A stretch of 64,000 nt of DNA from Paenibacillus silvae (GCF_014639235.1 NZ_BMFU01000004.1:675222-739221), one strand, 5' to 3'; positions 16,410 through 25,647 are shown, counted from the stretch's first letter. Numbers and translations are program-made. Notes: a model not told the origin generated them from the letters alone.

Positions 16410-17731
16410 AATCAGTCTATTTTATTCCCTCAAATCGCAATATTGAAAGATGTTTGACTAGCTATATGAAAGAGATTGATTTTGCCCAGAAGAAATATGG
16501 TATTCATATTCCGATCGTTGTTCCGGAAACAAATGATAAGCAATTTGTAGCTCAAAATGCACGAACCATCAATCTATTGCAAGAGAAGTATCCGAAAATC
16601 GAAATTTTACATTTAACCACCAAATTGCAGGAAGCTTATTTTGATATCTTGTTGGCCGGGGAAGACCCCGAGTTCAAAAAAGTGTTCCTGGCACAGCACA
16701 CCGACTATGGTAATTGCATGAACAAGCTGTTTTTGATGACCTGCTCACTTGGTGCAGATGCGCTTCATCGCAGAGATTCGGATACGAGGCTTATCTTTGA
16801 CGAATTGAAAGCTGAGGAACTATATCCGATTGAGCTTGAATTGAATTATCTGGGTAAAAGAATTTCGGATTGCAGCAATATAACTATTAATACGGCGGAC
16901 AAGTCTATTTTAAACCGGGAAATCTGGGTGGTAGGTGGCAATTACTATGGCGAGTGGAATCTGGATGTAAGAGATTTTGCCCGGGTTTCTTTCGATCCGA
17001 TCTATAGATTGTACGAACTGCTCGGTTTCCCCAAGGAGAGCGTCGTGGACATTTGCAATACGGCTTTTCAGCTGGATCAGCAATTTACACAGGGGGAGAA
17101 GCAGACACTTGTTACTTCAGTGAATGATGGATTGAATCCAGATTGTGGTAATGTGGCGGTATACAAGCTTCATGAGAAGCTGCCTAACTTGCCTGGGCGT
17201 AATACTGCTGCCGCAGATTATTTTGCTTTTGACACAGCAACGGCGCTGGGCATTCCGTCTATTCATCACACCAGAGAAGTATTTCACGAATACAAAAAGG
17301 ATGAGTTCCAGTTGGCAAACAAAATGAAATACTGGGAGGGCGTTTCCAAATTTGCTGATTATTTTAACGCCTACATGAGTATTTATGACAGTGATTTGAA
17401 TAAAACATTTGGGGATGACCGTAAAGAAGTCATTACTAATGACATCGTACAAGCAATCCAGTCTTATGTTTCCGAATTTTCCAAGCTTGGCGTGCATGAG
17501 CGTGTTGAACGTATAGATCGCATTGCGAATGAAGTGTTGATTCCTTTTGACGAGAAATATTCACAGGTCGGTGATTATATCATAGAACACTCGGAGCAGC
17601 TTGTAAGAGAAGCGAATCAAGAATACGAATTTCATGTCAAGCTCATTGAGAATTGGGATAGATTGATTCAGCGCGCTAAAGAGATCGATTTGCGAAAAGT
17701 AGCCGACTCTAACTCGGTGGCAAACACATAA
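16406..17731 (+). CDS. DUF6271-like protein, possible GT-A-type glycosyltransferase
   Basis: ATG at 16406 overlaps the previous stop and follows AAAGGAG; the product has 441 residues. The layout matches what I know of DUF6271 proteins from actinomycete natural-product clusters: an N-terminal PSNR segment, MNKLFLMTCSLGADALHRR then DSDT, a VVGGNYYGEW segment, and a long helical C-terminus. The DSD triad could be a metal-binding DxD of a GT-A fold. No function is established to my knowledge. It closes a run of co-translated genes beginning at 11233. Confidence 0.6.
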   Translation: MKSVYFIPSNRNIERCLTSYMKEIDFAQKKYGIHIPIVVPETNDKQFVAQNARTINLLQEKYPKIEILHLTTKLQEAYFDILLAGEDPEFKKVFLAQHTDYGNCMNKLFLMTCSLGADALHRRDSDTRLIFDELKAEELYPIELELNYLGKRISDCSNITINTADKSILNREIWVVGGNYYGEWNLDVRDFARVSFDPIYRLYELLGFPKESVVDICNTAFQLDQQFTQGEKQTLVTSVNDGLNPDCGNVAVYKLHEKLPNLPGRNTAAADYFAFDTATALGIPSIHHTREVFHEYKKDEFQLANKMKYWEGVSKFADYFNAYMSIYDSDLNKTFGDDRKEVITNDIVQAIQSYVSEFSKLGVHERVERIDRIANEVLIPFDEKYSQVGDYIIEHSEQLVREANQEYEFHVKLIENWDRLIQRAKEIDLRKVADSNSVANT

Positions 17732-17748
17732 ACTGTGAAATCACAGTT
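17731..17748 (+). other. 18-nt dyad between cluster genes
   Basis: AACTGTGA (17731-17738) and TCACAGTT (17741-17748) are exact inverted repeats directly after a stop codon. No T run follows, so it is more likely an mRNA-processing hairpin or operator than a terminator. Confidence 0.35.
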
Positions 17749-17787
17749 GTACAAGTGATTGGATGATCATATGAGAGGTGGGATGAC

Positions 17788-19161
17788 ATGAGTGTTGAGA
17801 ATAAAATATTGAATCTTAAAGCAAATGTTGCGGTAATTGGACTGGGGTATGTCGGACTGCCTCTGGCGCTGAATCTGGCCGAGGCAGGTTATACGGTAAC
17901 AGGCATTGATTTGTCGGTGTCCAAAGTAAATCTGCTTAACAGAGGAGAATCTTACATTAGTGATATTTCCAATGAAGCTCTGAAGAAGGCCAATCATACC
18001 GGAAGATTCATGGCAAGCAGTGAATTTTCTTTGATCCAATATGCTGACGTTATCATTGCTTGTGTTCCAACTCCTTTGAATGATTATACGGACCCGGATT
18101 TATCTTCTATTTATGCTGTAGTGGACTATCTACAAACCTATATGAAAAAAGGCAGTTTAGTCATTTTGGAGAGCACAACATATCCAGGCTGCACAGAAGA
18201 GATTATCCAGACACGTCTAGAAGCAACAGGATTACAAATCGGCAAAGATTTCTACTTGTGCTTTTCCCCAGAACGGATTGACCCGAGCAACCGGGACTTT
18301 ACGTTGAATAATACACCTAAAATTGTTGGCGGAGTTACTCTGAAGTGCTCTAATATGGCTTCTGAATTATATAAAAAAATATGTAAAGATGTCATTACGG
18401 TCTCTTCACCCAAAGTAGCTGAATTTACAAAATTGCTGGAAAATACGTTTCGGAGTGTAAATATTGCTTTTATCAACGAAATTGCAATGATGAGTGAAAA
18501 AATGGGAATCGATGTGTGGGAGGTCATCCAAGCCGCTTCCACCAAACCGTTTGGTTTTATGCCATTTTATCCTGGACCCGGGATCGGAGGGCACTGCATA
18601 CCGCTCGATCCCATGTATTTGTCATGGAAAGCGAAGTATTATAAATTTTTCAGCAGGTTTATTGAGTTATCAAACAGCATTAATAGTGGTATGCCTGATT
18701 ACGTTGTGAGTAAACTACATCAGCTGCTTAATCAAAAGTCACTTCATATCAACAAGAGCAAAATTTTGGTTTTGGGTGTCGCGTACAAACCGGAAGTCAA
18801 TGACGATAGGGAGTCTCCTGCTTTGGAACTGATCAAGTTATTAATAGACGAGGGTGCTCATGTTGATTTTTACGATCCTTATGTAGAATATATCGAGCTT
18901 GAAAATGGTCGTACCTTGTTTTCAGTCGATTACGATGTTAACGCATTTAAACAGTATGAATGCTGCATTTTAATGACCGCGCACAAGGCTTTCCGTTATG
19001 AAGAATTGAAAGACTTGCACGTGCCTATTTTTGATACGCGGAATGCATTTTCTTCCTTTGATGACAGTCATATTTATAAACTTGGAGCCGGTTTGCTCCA
19101 TGCTGGGAAGGATCAGGAGCAAGAGGAAATGCTTCAAAAAGTAACTGTTGCCCAAGGCTAA
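17788..19161 (+). CDS. UDP-glucose/UDP-N-acetylhexosamine 6-dehydrogenase
   Basis: The product has 457 residues. The N-terminal NAD-binding motif is VAVIGLGYVGLPLA. ACVPTPL and ILESTTYPG follow. The catalytic Cys270 sits in PGPGIGGHCIPLDP, and the C-terminal UDP-binding domain has VLGVAYKPEVNDDRESP. The overall look is closer to the WbpA/WecC branch (UDP-HexNAc 6-dehydrogenase) than to short UDP-glucose dehydrogenases. It oxidises C6 of a UDP sugar to the uronate using 2 NAD+. With galU at the end of the cluster, UDP-glucose is also a possible substrate. Confidence 0.9.
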   Translation: MSVENKILNLKANVAVIGLGYVGLPLALNLAEAGYTVTGIDLSVSKVNLLNRGESYISDISNEALKKANHTGRFMASSEFSLIQYADVIIACVPTPLNDYTDPDLSSIYAVVDYLQTYMKKGSLVILESTTYPGCTEEIIQTRLEATGLQIGKDFYLCFSPERIDPSNRDFTLNNTPKIVGGVTLKCSNMASELYKKICKDVITVSSPKVAEFTKLLENTFRSVNIAFINEIAMMSEKMGIDVWEVIQAASTKPFGFMPFYPGPGIGGHCIPLDPMYLSWKAKYYKFFSRFIELSNSINSGMPDYVVSKLHQLLNQKSLHINKSKILVLGVAYKPEVNDDRESPALELIKLLIDEGAHVDFYDPYVEYIELENGRTLFSVDYDVNAFKQYECCILMTAHKAFRYEELKDLHVPIFDTRNAFSSFDDSHIYKLGAGLLHAGKDQEQEEMLQKVTVAQG

Positions 19162-19187
19162 CATAAATGTGAAAAAGGGTGAGCATT

Positions 19188-20222
19188 GTGAGTCAAGCGA
19201 GTGTCATTATGCCAACATATAACAAGGCAGAGTATCTAAAGCTAACGCTTGCTTCGTTTGCAAGTCAATCGGTTCAGGATTTTGAAATCATCATTATTGA
19301 TGACGGCAGCACAGATGATACAAAGCAGGTTGTTGATAACTATAAAAACCTGTTAAATATTCGATATGTTTTTCAACAAAATAAGGGAAGATCCAGAGCA
19401 AGAAACACAGGTCTGCAGTTAGCTGAAGGGGATATTATCATTTTTAACGATGATGATCGCATTGTGCTACCGGATTATATCGCCAGCCACATCGACCAGC
19501 TTACGGAACAGGACGAAAGAACAGTCGTCATAGGCTGGAAAAAAAATATGTTATCTATCCTCAAGCCTCGCTTGCCCTTTAGTGCAGAGGATATGCTGGT
19601 GCTTGTTCGCCAGAATCCTGAGTTTGCAGCTATGGCAACGGATGTAAAACCGGGAGTATCTGTTCCTTTAATTACAGAAGAACATTTGAATCCATATCAC
19701 AGTGAGCGGGTTGAACGATATACAACCGTGGACGGTTATGATAGTTTTCCTGAGATTTTCGCCGAATATGGAGAAGATCTGAAAGATTTTCAGCTTAAAT
19801 GGGTTTTGGGTACAACCGCCAACATGTCGCTGTATCGTTCTTTTCTTCAGGAGATTGGCAGTTTTGATGAGCAATACAAAGGCTGGGGAATGGAAGACAC
19901 GGATCTATCTTATCGTCTGTATAAAGCTGAAGGCTTCTTTCGCTTCTGTTCAAACCTGGTCAATTTGCATCAGTTTCATCCGAGAGGGAACGCATTCCAG
20001 GCAGAGAAGGATTTCAGAAGGAATTCTTTTTATTTTTGTAATAAGCATAAGAGTTTGGAGGCGTATCTGTTTTACCGATGGACTCATGAAGAAATCGAAT
20101 TAAAGACTGCTAACAATATACTCCAACTAGCCAATCATGATGAATCTGTTGCGGAAGAGCTGACAAATCTGTATGCGAAAGGGTTTGCTTCCGGTAGGGA
20201 AGAGTTGTATGGCAATAAATAG
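19188..20222 (+). CDS. family 2 glycosyltransferase
   Basis: GTG at 19188 is preferred over GTG 19179, as AAAGGGTGAG then sits at normal distance; the product has about 344 residues. The GT-A fold is shown by VIMPTYNKAEYL, IIIDDGSTDDT and IIFNDDDR (the metal-binding DxD). WGMEDTDLSYRL is the GT7-like acceptor/catalytic region. There are no membrane segments, so it is cytoplasmic or peripheral. It would transfer the UDP-activated sugar made by the cluster to an acceptor. It is separated from the dehydrogenase gene by only a few bases. Confidence 0.88.
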   Translation: MSQASVIMPTYNKAEYLKLTLASFASQSVQDFEIIIIDDGSTDDTKQVVDNYKNLLNIRYVFQQNKGRSRARNTGLQLAEGDIIIFNDDDRIVLPDYIASHIDQLTEQDERTVVIGWKKNMLSILKPRLPFSAEDMLVLVRQNPEFAAMATDVKPGVSVPLITEEHLNPYHSERVERYTTVDGYDSFPEIFAEYGEDLKDFQLKWVLGTTANMSLYRSFLQEIGSFDEQYKGWGMEDTDLSYRLYKAEGFFRFCSNLVNLHQFHPRGNAFQAEKDFRRNSFYFCNKHKSLEAYLFYRWTHEEIELKTANNILQLANHDESVAEELTNLYAKGFASGREELYGNK

Positions 20223-20269
20223 CTAAACTTCTAATGAACAAAATACACTAGATAAAGGTGGTTCCGCTT

Positions 20270-21142
20270 ATGATAAGAAAAGCTATTATTCCTGCAGCAG
20301 GTCTAGGTACACGTTTTCTTCCAGCCACAAAGGCCCAACCGAAGGAGATGCTTCCCATTGTAGATAAACCGACAATTCAATATATCGTGGAGGAAGCCAT
20401 AGCCTCAGGGATCGAGGACATCATGATTGTAACCGGTAGAAATAAACGGGCTATAGAGGACCACTTTGATCGCTCTGTTGAACTGGAGCTCGCTCTTCAA
20501 AAAAAAGAAGAACTGCTTGAAATAGTTCAGGAAATTTCCAAAATGGCAGATATTCATTATATACGCCAGAAGGAGCCTCTCGGATTAGGACATGCCGTTT
20601 TGTGTGCCAGGAAGTTCGTTGGAAACGAGCCTTTTGCTGTACTGTTAGGGGACGATATTATTGATAGTGAAGTTCCATGTTTGAAGCAATTGATTCGAGT
20701 ATATGAACAGGAACACAAATCTGTGGTGGGTGTACAACGAGTTGACTGGAATGAAACTCATAAATATGGAATTATCGAGCCGGGAGCTCAAAAATCAAAT
20801 CAGAGTGAGGTGCTGGATTTAATTGAAAAACCTAAGGTCCAAGCGCCTTCTAATATTGCAATAATGGGACGTTATATACTAGATCCACAAGTATTCACTT
20901 ATTTGGAACATACTTTACCTGGGGCTAATGGAGAAATACAATTGACAGATGCTTTGCGCGGAATCGCTCATAATCAAGGATTAATTGCTTTGCAGTTCCA
21001 AGGCAGCAGATACGATGTGGGTGACAAATTTGGTTTTCTTCAAGCAACTGTGGACTTTGCGTTAAAAAATAATGATTTGCAAGGAAGGTTCAGGGAATAT
21101 CTCATCGAGCTTAGTCGAGAATTTTCAAGTATATCATCATAA
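20270..21142 (+). CDS. galU: UTP--glucose-1-phosphate uridylyltransferase
   Basis: ATG at 20270 lies 8 nt after AAAGGTGG; the product has 290 residues, normal for GalU. Signature segments are KAIIPAAGLGTRFLPATKA (nucleotide binding), PKEMLPIVDKP, PLGLGHAVL, LLGDDI (metal Asp) and YDVGDKFGFLQA. It makes UDP-glucose from UTP and glucose-1-phosphate, supplying the UDP-sugar dehydrogenase and glycosyltransferase encoded just upstream. It is the last gene of the cluster. Confidence 0.93.
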   Translation: MIRKAIIPAAGLGTRFLPATKAQPKEMLPIVDKPTIQYIVEEAIASGIEDIMIVTGRNKRAIEDHFDRSVELELALQKKEELLEIVQEISKMADIHYIRQKEPLGLGHAVLCARKFVGNEPFAVLLGDDIIDSEVPCLKQLIRVYEQEHKSVVGVQRVDWNETHKYGIIEPGAQKSNQSEVLDLIEKPKVQAPSNIAIMGRYILDPQVFTYLEHTLPGANGEIQLTDALRGIAHNQGLIALQFQGSRYDVGDKFGFLQATVDFALKNNDLQGRFREYLIELSREFSSISS

Positions 21143-21160
21143 CAATTATTATTCTCTTTT

Positions 21161-21206
21161 GGGTTGACCTGAATGTCACATATGTGGCTACAGGTCAACC
21201 CATTTC
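21161..21206 (+). terminator. hairpin closing the biosynthetic cluster
   Basis: GGGTTGACCTG (21161-21171) pairs exactly with CAGGTCAACCC (21191-21201). The T tract is short (ATTTCT). Confidence 0.7.
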
Positions 21207-21296
21207 TGTATATGCGTGAAATTCTCCTTATAACGTCTCTGTGTTATGATGGAGGACAGGATGCAGTGGAACATTAACGGTTTGGAGTGAAGAAGT

Positions 21297-22064
21297 ATGC
21301 TCGTTGCAGAACGATATGAGAAAATTGTGGAATGGGTGGACGCGCAGGGAAGCATGCGTGTAACCGAGCTAAGTGAACGCTGCGGCGTAACGGAAGAGAC
21401 GATTCGCCGTGATCTGGACAAGCTGGAGCAGGCGGGAAGGCTCAGGCGCTCACATGGCGGAGCGGTAAGTGTGAAGTACAAGGACGAGCTTCAGTCAGAG
21501 ATTCCATATCCAGAACGTGCTGTTGCGCATGCAGAGGAGAAACGCCGGATTGCAGAGGAAGCGGTGAAGCTGGTGGAGCCCGGAGACCGAATAGCTCTGG
21601 ATGCCAGCACAACGGCATGGTATATGGCGGCGGGACTGCCGAACATTCCGCTAACGGTACTGACCAACTCGATCAAGGTTGCGGCCGAGCTGAGCTCAAA
21701 GGAGCAGATTCGTGTTATTGCCACAGGCGGGCAGCTTGCGTCGAAATCGCTGTCTTTTGTCGGGCCGCTCGCCGAACGTTCATTGGATGCGTATCACGTA
21801 GATAAAGTGTTTTTGTCCTGCAAAGGTGTGCATCTGAGTAAAGGCATCAGCGAGTCAAATGAACTACAGGCTCTGGTGAAGCAGAAGATGATTCATATTG
21901 CAGATGAAGTGATTCTGCTGGCAGACTCGAGCAAGTTTAACATTCAGGCGTTCACCCGAGTGGCGGCGATGGAAAGTGTGCATAAGGTGATTACGGATCA
22001 AGGCGTACTGGAAGAGCATGTTGATGCACTGAATGAGCTTCATATTACGTGTATACGTGTGTAG
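21297..22064 (+). CDS. DeoR-family transcriptional regulator
   Basis: The product has 255 residues. The N-terminal HTH (ERYEKIVEWVDAQGSMRV, then TEETIRRDLDKLEQAG and RRSHGGAV) is the DeoR signature. The C-terminal DeoR sensor domain contains ALDASTTAWYMA, LTVLTNS, TGGQL and LLADSSKF, resembling a sugar-phosphate-isomerase fold that binds a phosphorylated sugar. It is strikingly similar to the second DeoR protein at 33314-34075, which sits beside rhamnulokinase. No sugar-utilisation operon lies next to this copy, so its target is not evident. Confidence 0.92.
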   Translation: MLVAERYEKIVEWVDAQGSMRVTELSERCGVTEETIRRDLDKLEQAGRLRRSHGGAVSVKYKDELQSEIPYPERAVAHAEEKRRIAEEAVKLVEPGDRIALDASTTAWYMAAGLPNIPLTVLTNSIKVAAELSSKEQIRVIATGGQLASKSLSFVGPLAERSLDAYHVDKVFLSCKGVHLSKGISESNELQALVKQKMIHIADEVILLADSSKFNIQAFTRVAAMESVHKVITDQGVLEEHVDALNELHITCIRV

Positions 22065-22128
22065 CCTGAATGCTTTTGAAGAATGACAACGAATATGCGA
22101 AAGCTCAATATAGAAAGGATCGATAGCA

Positions 22129-22587
22129 ATGAAACATCCGTTTCACTTGAAAGCCGTATGGAATGGCGGGCGTAACAGTGAGGGTACGATTGATGCAGGG
22201 GGGTTGAAAACGGTCATTTCCATCCCGCAGGAGATGGGCGGGCCGGGCACTGGAACCAATCCTGACGAAATGCTGCTGGGTGCAGCGTCAACCTGTTATC
22301 TGATTACTTTGGCTGCAATGCTGGAGCGTTCAGGCATTACCCCCGATGAGCTGACGCTGGAGTCGGAGGCTACGGTGGATGTAACAGATAACGTATTTAC
22401 GTATGAACGAATTGTTCATCGGCCGCGGATTGTGCTGCCGCTGGAAGCATCCGAGTCCGATCAGAGCAAGGCAGAGCGTCTGGCGCACAAAGCGGAAGCC
22501 TCCTGTATGATATCCCGCGCTGTAGCAGGTAATGTGGTGATGGAAACGCAGCCTGTGATTATAACCACTGGTGCTGACGCAGTGTGA
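22129..22587 (+). CDS. OsmC-family peroxiredoxin-like protein
   Basis: The product has 152 residues, starting behind AAAGGATCG. It has the two conserved cysteines of OsmC/Ohr-type proteins, in GAASTCYLITLAAML and KAEASCMISRAV. These reduce organic hydroperoxides in characterised members. The NPDEMLLGAASTC segment places it in the OsmC rather than the Ohr branch. It is cytoplasmic. It may be co-transcribed with the preceding DeoR gene. Confidence 0.88.
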   Translation: MKHPFHLKAVWNGGRNSEGTIDAGGLKTVISIPQEMGGPGTGTNPDEMLLGAASTCYLITLAAMLERSGITPDELTLESEATVDVTDNVFTYERIVHRPRIVLPLEASESDQSKAERLAHKAEASCMISRAVAGNVVMETQPVIITTGADAV

Positions 22588-22645
22588 TATAATGGGGGAT
22601 AGGCGACAATATTCGTCATTTGTGCAAAATAAGGAGAAATTCAGG

Positions 22646-23242
22646 ATGAAAAACCGGAAGCGCAAACCTAATCGACTGGCACGTTTGACTCGTGCGATGA
22701 AGCTGAATTTTCTCAAACTTTTACGTGCTCCGGGTGGTGCTCACAAGGTGTCTACCGGATTTGCCATAGGTTTCGGTCTTGAACTGATTGTGATCTCGAC
22801 CGCATCCCTCATTTATCTTGTGTTTTATCCGATTGTGCGTTTGTCTGGAGGTTCCATGCCAGCAGCCATTGTGGGCAATGTCGTGGGCAAGCTGACGTTT
22901 CTGCCTATTGTTCTGATGCCGCTTGCGAAGCAGATTGGTTCATGGATTTTGCCAGCTCACAGTATGGGGCAGGGTCCTGTGCATGAGAGTGCATGGATGG
23001 AATTGTTTCGTGGTAACTGGTCAGCAGTAAGTGAACTGCTGCTGGGCGGGCTGGATATTTTGACGGGCATGAGTGTGTTTGGCCTGATTCTGGGCATCAT
23101 TTCGTACTTCGTCGTTAAATTCTTCTATGTCAGAGCATTGCATCGGCGGCACGAACGCCGGGTGGAGAAGCGCCGCCAAGCAGCGAACGCTTCCGGTGCT
23201 GCCACAGCGCCTGTGCTGATCAGGAAAACATCACAATCATAA
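22646..23242 (+). CDS. DUF2062 membrane protein
   Basis: ATG at 22646 lies after AAGGAG; the product has 198 residues. A basic N-terminus is followed by LLRAPGGAHKVSTGFAIGFGLE, typical of DUF2062, and by three or four membrane helices with a short basic C-terminal tail. The function of the family is unknown. The 3' end overlaps the convergent AEC transporter gene by 23 bp. Confidence 0.82.
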   Translation: MKNRKRKPNRLARLTRAMKLNFLKLLRAPGGAHKVSTGFAIGFGLELIVISTASLIYLVFYPIVRLSGGSMPAAIVGNVVGKLTFLPIVLMPLAKQIGSWILPAHSMGQGPVHESAWMELFRGNWSAVSELLLGGLDILTGMSVFGLILGIISYFVVKFFYVRALHRRHERRVEKRRQAANASGAATAPVLIRKTSQS

Positions 23243-24149
23243 TCGGCAGGATGAGCATGGATGCTGCGGTTGTCCACAGAATGCAGCGAGAGACAAACTG
23301 CGGGGATGCTCCGAACTGTTCAGCCAAAATAACCGCGTTCACTGCCGTTGGCATAGACGCCAGAATAAGCAGCACCGGGAACAAGGTTCCCTCGACGTGC
23401 AGTGCTTTCAGAATAAGCCAGGACAGGAGCGGTGCTGCCGCCAGCCGCACGACGAGTCCGGCCCAGAACGCCCGGCGAACGTTAGCCTGCCATGGCTCGC
23501 GGTCTCCTTTGGAACGCAGCATCTGCGCGCCCAGAATGGCAAGCACGATCGGTGCATAACCTGTGGCAACCATGGACACGCCACCATCCAGTGCCTCAGG
23601 TAAACTGATGCTGAAGGTTCTCAGCAGGATCGCAATCACAGCTGCATATATTGTGGGCATGCGGAATACGGACCCGATGGCCTTTTTGACCGTGAATTCC
23701 GATCTTGCCGCGAAGAAAATACCTACGGTATTTACGATAATCATCTGTCCAATAACATATACCGAAGCCTTGTCCAGTCCAAGCTTACCGAAGGCAAGCA
23801 GCACGAGCGGGAGCCCGTAATTGACACAGTTCGTAAATGTCGATACGAGGGTGAGGCCTGCTTTTTCCGGTGCACCCAGACCAAAAATCCGGCTCAGCAG
23901 CTCGGCAAGGGCCCAGAGGGCAATCAGATTAAGAATCGAGAACCAAAAGGTGCTGGTGACATCCGTCCATGTGATCTCTGCATGCAGCAAGGTATGGAAA
24001 ATGAGCGCAGGACTCAAAATATAGAGTGAAAATGCCGATAGCGGCCGCGTATCCCAGGCTTTGAAATGTTTTAACAGCATTCCGCCTATGACAGGCAGGG
24101 ATATGGGGAGAAATACATGGTAGAGCGTCACTACAAATGAGGTAAACAA
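23220..24149 (-). CDS. AEC-family (auxin efflux carrier-like) transporter
   Basis: The product has 309 residues with about ten membrane helices and no long soluble part. The segments SPALIFHTLLH, NCVNYGLPLVLLAFG and LILASMPTAVNAVILAEQFG are characteristic of AEC permeases, which export small organic acids such as malate. The start is TTG at 24149 with GGAAAGGAC upstream. The gene is monocistronic and convergent with the DUF2062 gene, with overlapping 3' ends. Confidence 0.88.
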   Translation of the reverse strand: MFTSFVVTLYHVFLPISLPVIGGMLLKHFKAWDTRPLSAFSLYILSPALIFHTLLHAEITWTDVTSTFWFSILNLIALWALAELLSRIFGLGAPEKAGLTLVSTFTNCVNYGLPLVLLAFGKLGLDKASVYVIGQMIIVNTVGIFFAARSEFTVKKAIGSVFRMPTIYAAVIAILLRTFSISLPEALDGGVSMVATGYAPIVLAILGAQMLRSKGDREPWQANVRRAFWAGLVVRLAAAPLLSWLILKALHVEGTLFPVLLILASMPTAVNAVILAEQFGASPQFVSRCILWTTAASMLILPIMIVMFS

Positions 24150-24298
24150 TCTGTTCAGTCCTTTCCGGTTGAAAAACCTATCTTATCATATCAGGAATTG
24201 CATTTCAGTTGAATGCCTGACTGTTGACACGTACGGAGAATACCCTTGTTTGGCGCTGGAAATAGACTGACTGAGGGCAGTGAGCACCGTGCCTCTGA

Positions 24299-24327
24299 TT
24301 GCTATTTTGATATGACAGATTTATTAT
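24299..24327 (+). promoter_or_regulatory. candidate sigma-A promoter for the lactonase gene
   Basis: TTGCTA (24299-24304), 17 bp, TATTAT (24322-24327); 47 bp before the ATG. Confidence 0.45.
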
Positions 24328-24373
24328 AGAAGAGGTGCAGCAAGACTACATACACATAAAGGAGGAAACTGTA

Positions 24374-25456
24374 ATGAGTGAATCAAAACGTTTGCTTGTA
24401 TTAGTGGGCTCTTATGCCGAAGCGGAAAATGAGGGCATTTACGCATATGAATTAAATGAGGACACAGGCAGTCTGGCGAAGCTGGACGGCATTGCAGGTG
24501 TGAAAAATCCGACATTTGTTAACGTGAACGCAGAAGCGAACAAGCTGTATGCGATTGGTGAAACGGCATCTGCCGAAGGCAATAAAATGTCAGAAGCGGT
24601 GGCGCTGAGCGTTGATCCTTCGACAGGCAAGCTGACGCTGCTGAATCGCAATGATTCCATCTCTGCTCCGCCTTGCCATATTCAACGGGACCCCTCCGGT
24701 AAATATTTGATCCTGTCCAGCTATCACGGCGGACTGGTAGGACTTCAGGAGCTGACGGACAACGGCGAGGTTGGTGCGCTTCTGGACGAAAAGAAACATG
24801 AAGGTCATGGCGCACATCCTGAACGTCAGGACAAGCCGCATGTGCACTCCGCATTTTTCAGCCCGGACGGCAAATATATGATGGTACAGGATCTGGGCGC
24901 AGATAAAATTGCGATCTATTCCATCGATGCAGCGAGTAACGAGCTTGTGCTGCACAATGAAACGAAGACACATCCAGGTGCAGGACCACGTCACTTGGCG
25001 TTCCACCCGAACGGTCAGTTTGCGTATGTGATCAATGAAGTGGATTCTTCGATCACATCCTACAAGTATGATGCGGCGGCGGGCACGTTGACAGAGATCT
25101 CTAACATTTCCACTCTGCCTGACGGTTATGATGGCGCGGAGAACACAACAGCAGAGATCACTGTTTCCAATGATGGTCGCTTTGTGTATGGTTCCAACCG
25201 TGGACATGACAGCATCGTGGTGTTCGCGGTAGATGCAGACAAAGGCCATCTGACCCTGGTGGAGCATGTCTCCGCAGAAGGACAGCACCCGCGTCATTTC
25301 GCTTTGACACCAAACGGTAAAATGCTGATCGCAGCCAACCGTGATACGAACAACATGGTCACATTCACTGTGGATCAAGAGAGCGGTCGTCTGAAATATA
25401 CAGGTCACAGCACAGGTGTATCCAAGCCGGTATGTGTAAAGCCCGTTTATCTGTAA
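24374..25456 (+). CDS. lactonase family protein (6-phosphogluconolactonase-like beta-propeller)
   Basis: ATG at 24374 lies behind AAAGGAGG; the product has 360 residues, the usual length for YkgB/Pgl-type propellers. Repeated blades contain LVGSYAEAENEGIYAYEL, PPCHIQRDPSGKYLI, KPHVHSAFFSPDGKYMMV, GPRHLAFHPNGQFAYVINE and HPRHFALTPNGKML. In B. subtilis the homologue hydrolyses 6-phosphogluconolactone in the pentose phosphate pathway. No signal peptide is present. It is monocistronic with a strong terminator. Confidence 0.88.
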   Translation: MSESKRLLVLVGSYAEAENEGIYAYELNEDTGSLAKLDGIAGVKNPTFVNVNAEANKLYAIGETASAEGNKMSEAVALSVDPSTGKLTLLNRNDSISAPPCHIQRDPSGKYLILSSYHGGLVGLQELTDNGEVGALLDEKKHEGHGAHPERQDKPHVHSAFFSPDGKYMMVQDLGADKIAIYSIDAASNELVLHNETKTHPGAGPRHLAFHPNGQFAYVINEVDSSITSYKYDAAAGTLTEISNISTLPDGYDGAENTTAEITVSNDGRFVYGSNRGHDSIVVFAVDADKGHLTLVEHVSAEGQHPRHFALTPNGKMLIAANRDTNNMVTFTVDQESGRLKYTGHSTGVSKPVCVKPVYL

Positions 25457-25530
25457 TTTGAAACAGGTTTAAATTCAATAAAATCAATCTCTATACATTA
25501 GGCTTGTACAGGTATAGAGATGCAACGTGA

Positions 25531-25560
25531 ACCCCGCCTTGAACATAGGCGGGGTTTTCT
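25531..25560 (+). terminator. intrinsic terminator after lactonase gene
   Basis: ACCCCGCC (25531-25538) pairs with GGCGGGGT (25548-25555), then TTTCTTTCTT. Confidence 0.92.
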
Positions 25561-25647
25561 TTCTTCTAAAGGTTATCCGACTTGAGGTGATCAACAAGAA
25601 GATTACTGGATATTGTTCATCTGTGATTTGCAAGTCATCGTAAGAGA

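Noticed and set aside
24590..25408. 272-codon minus-strand frame
   Set aside because: Fully antisense to the lactonase gene, whose propeller motifs are unmistakable.
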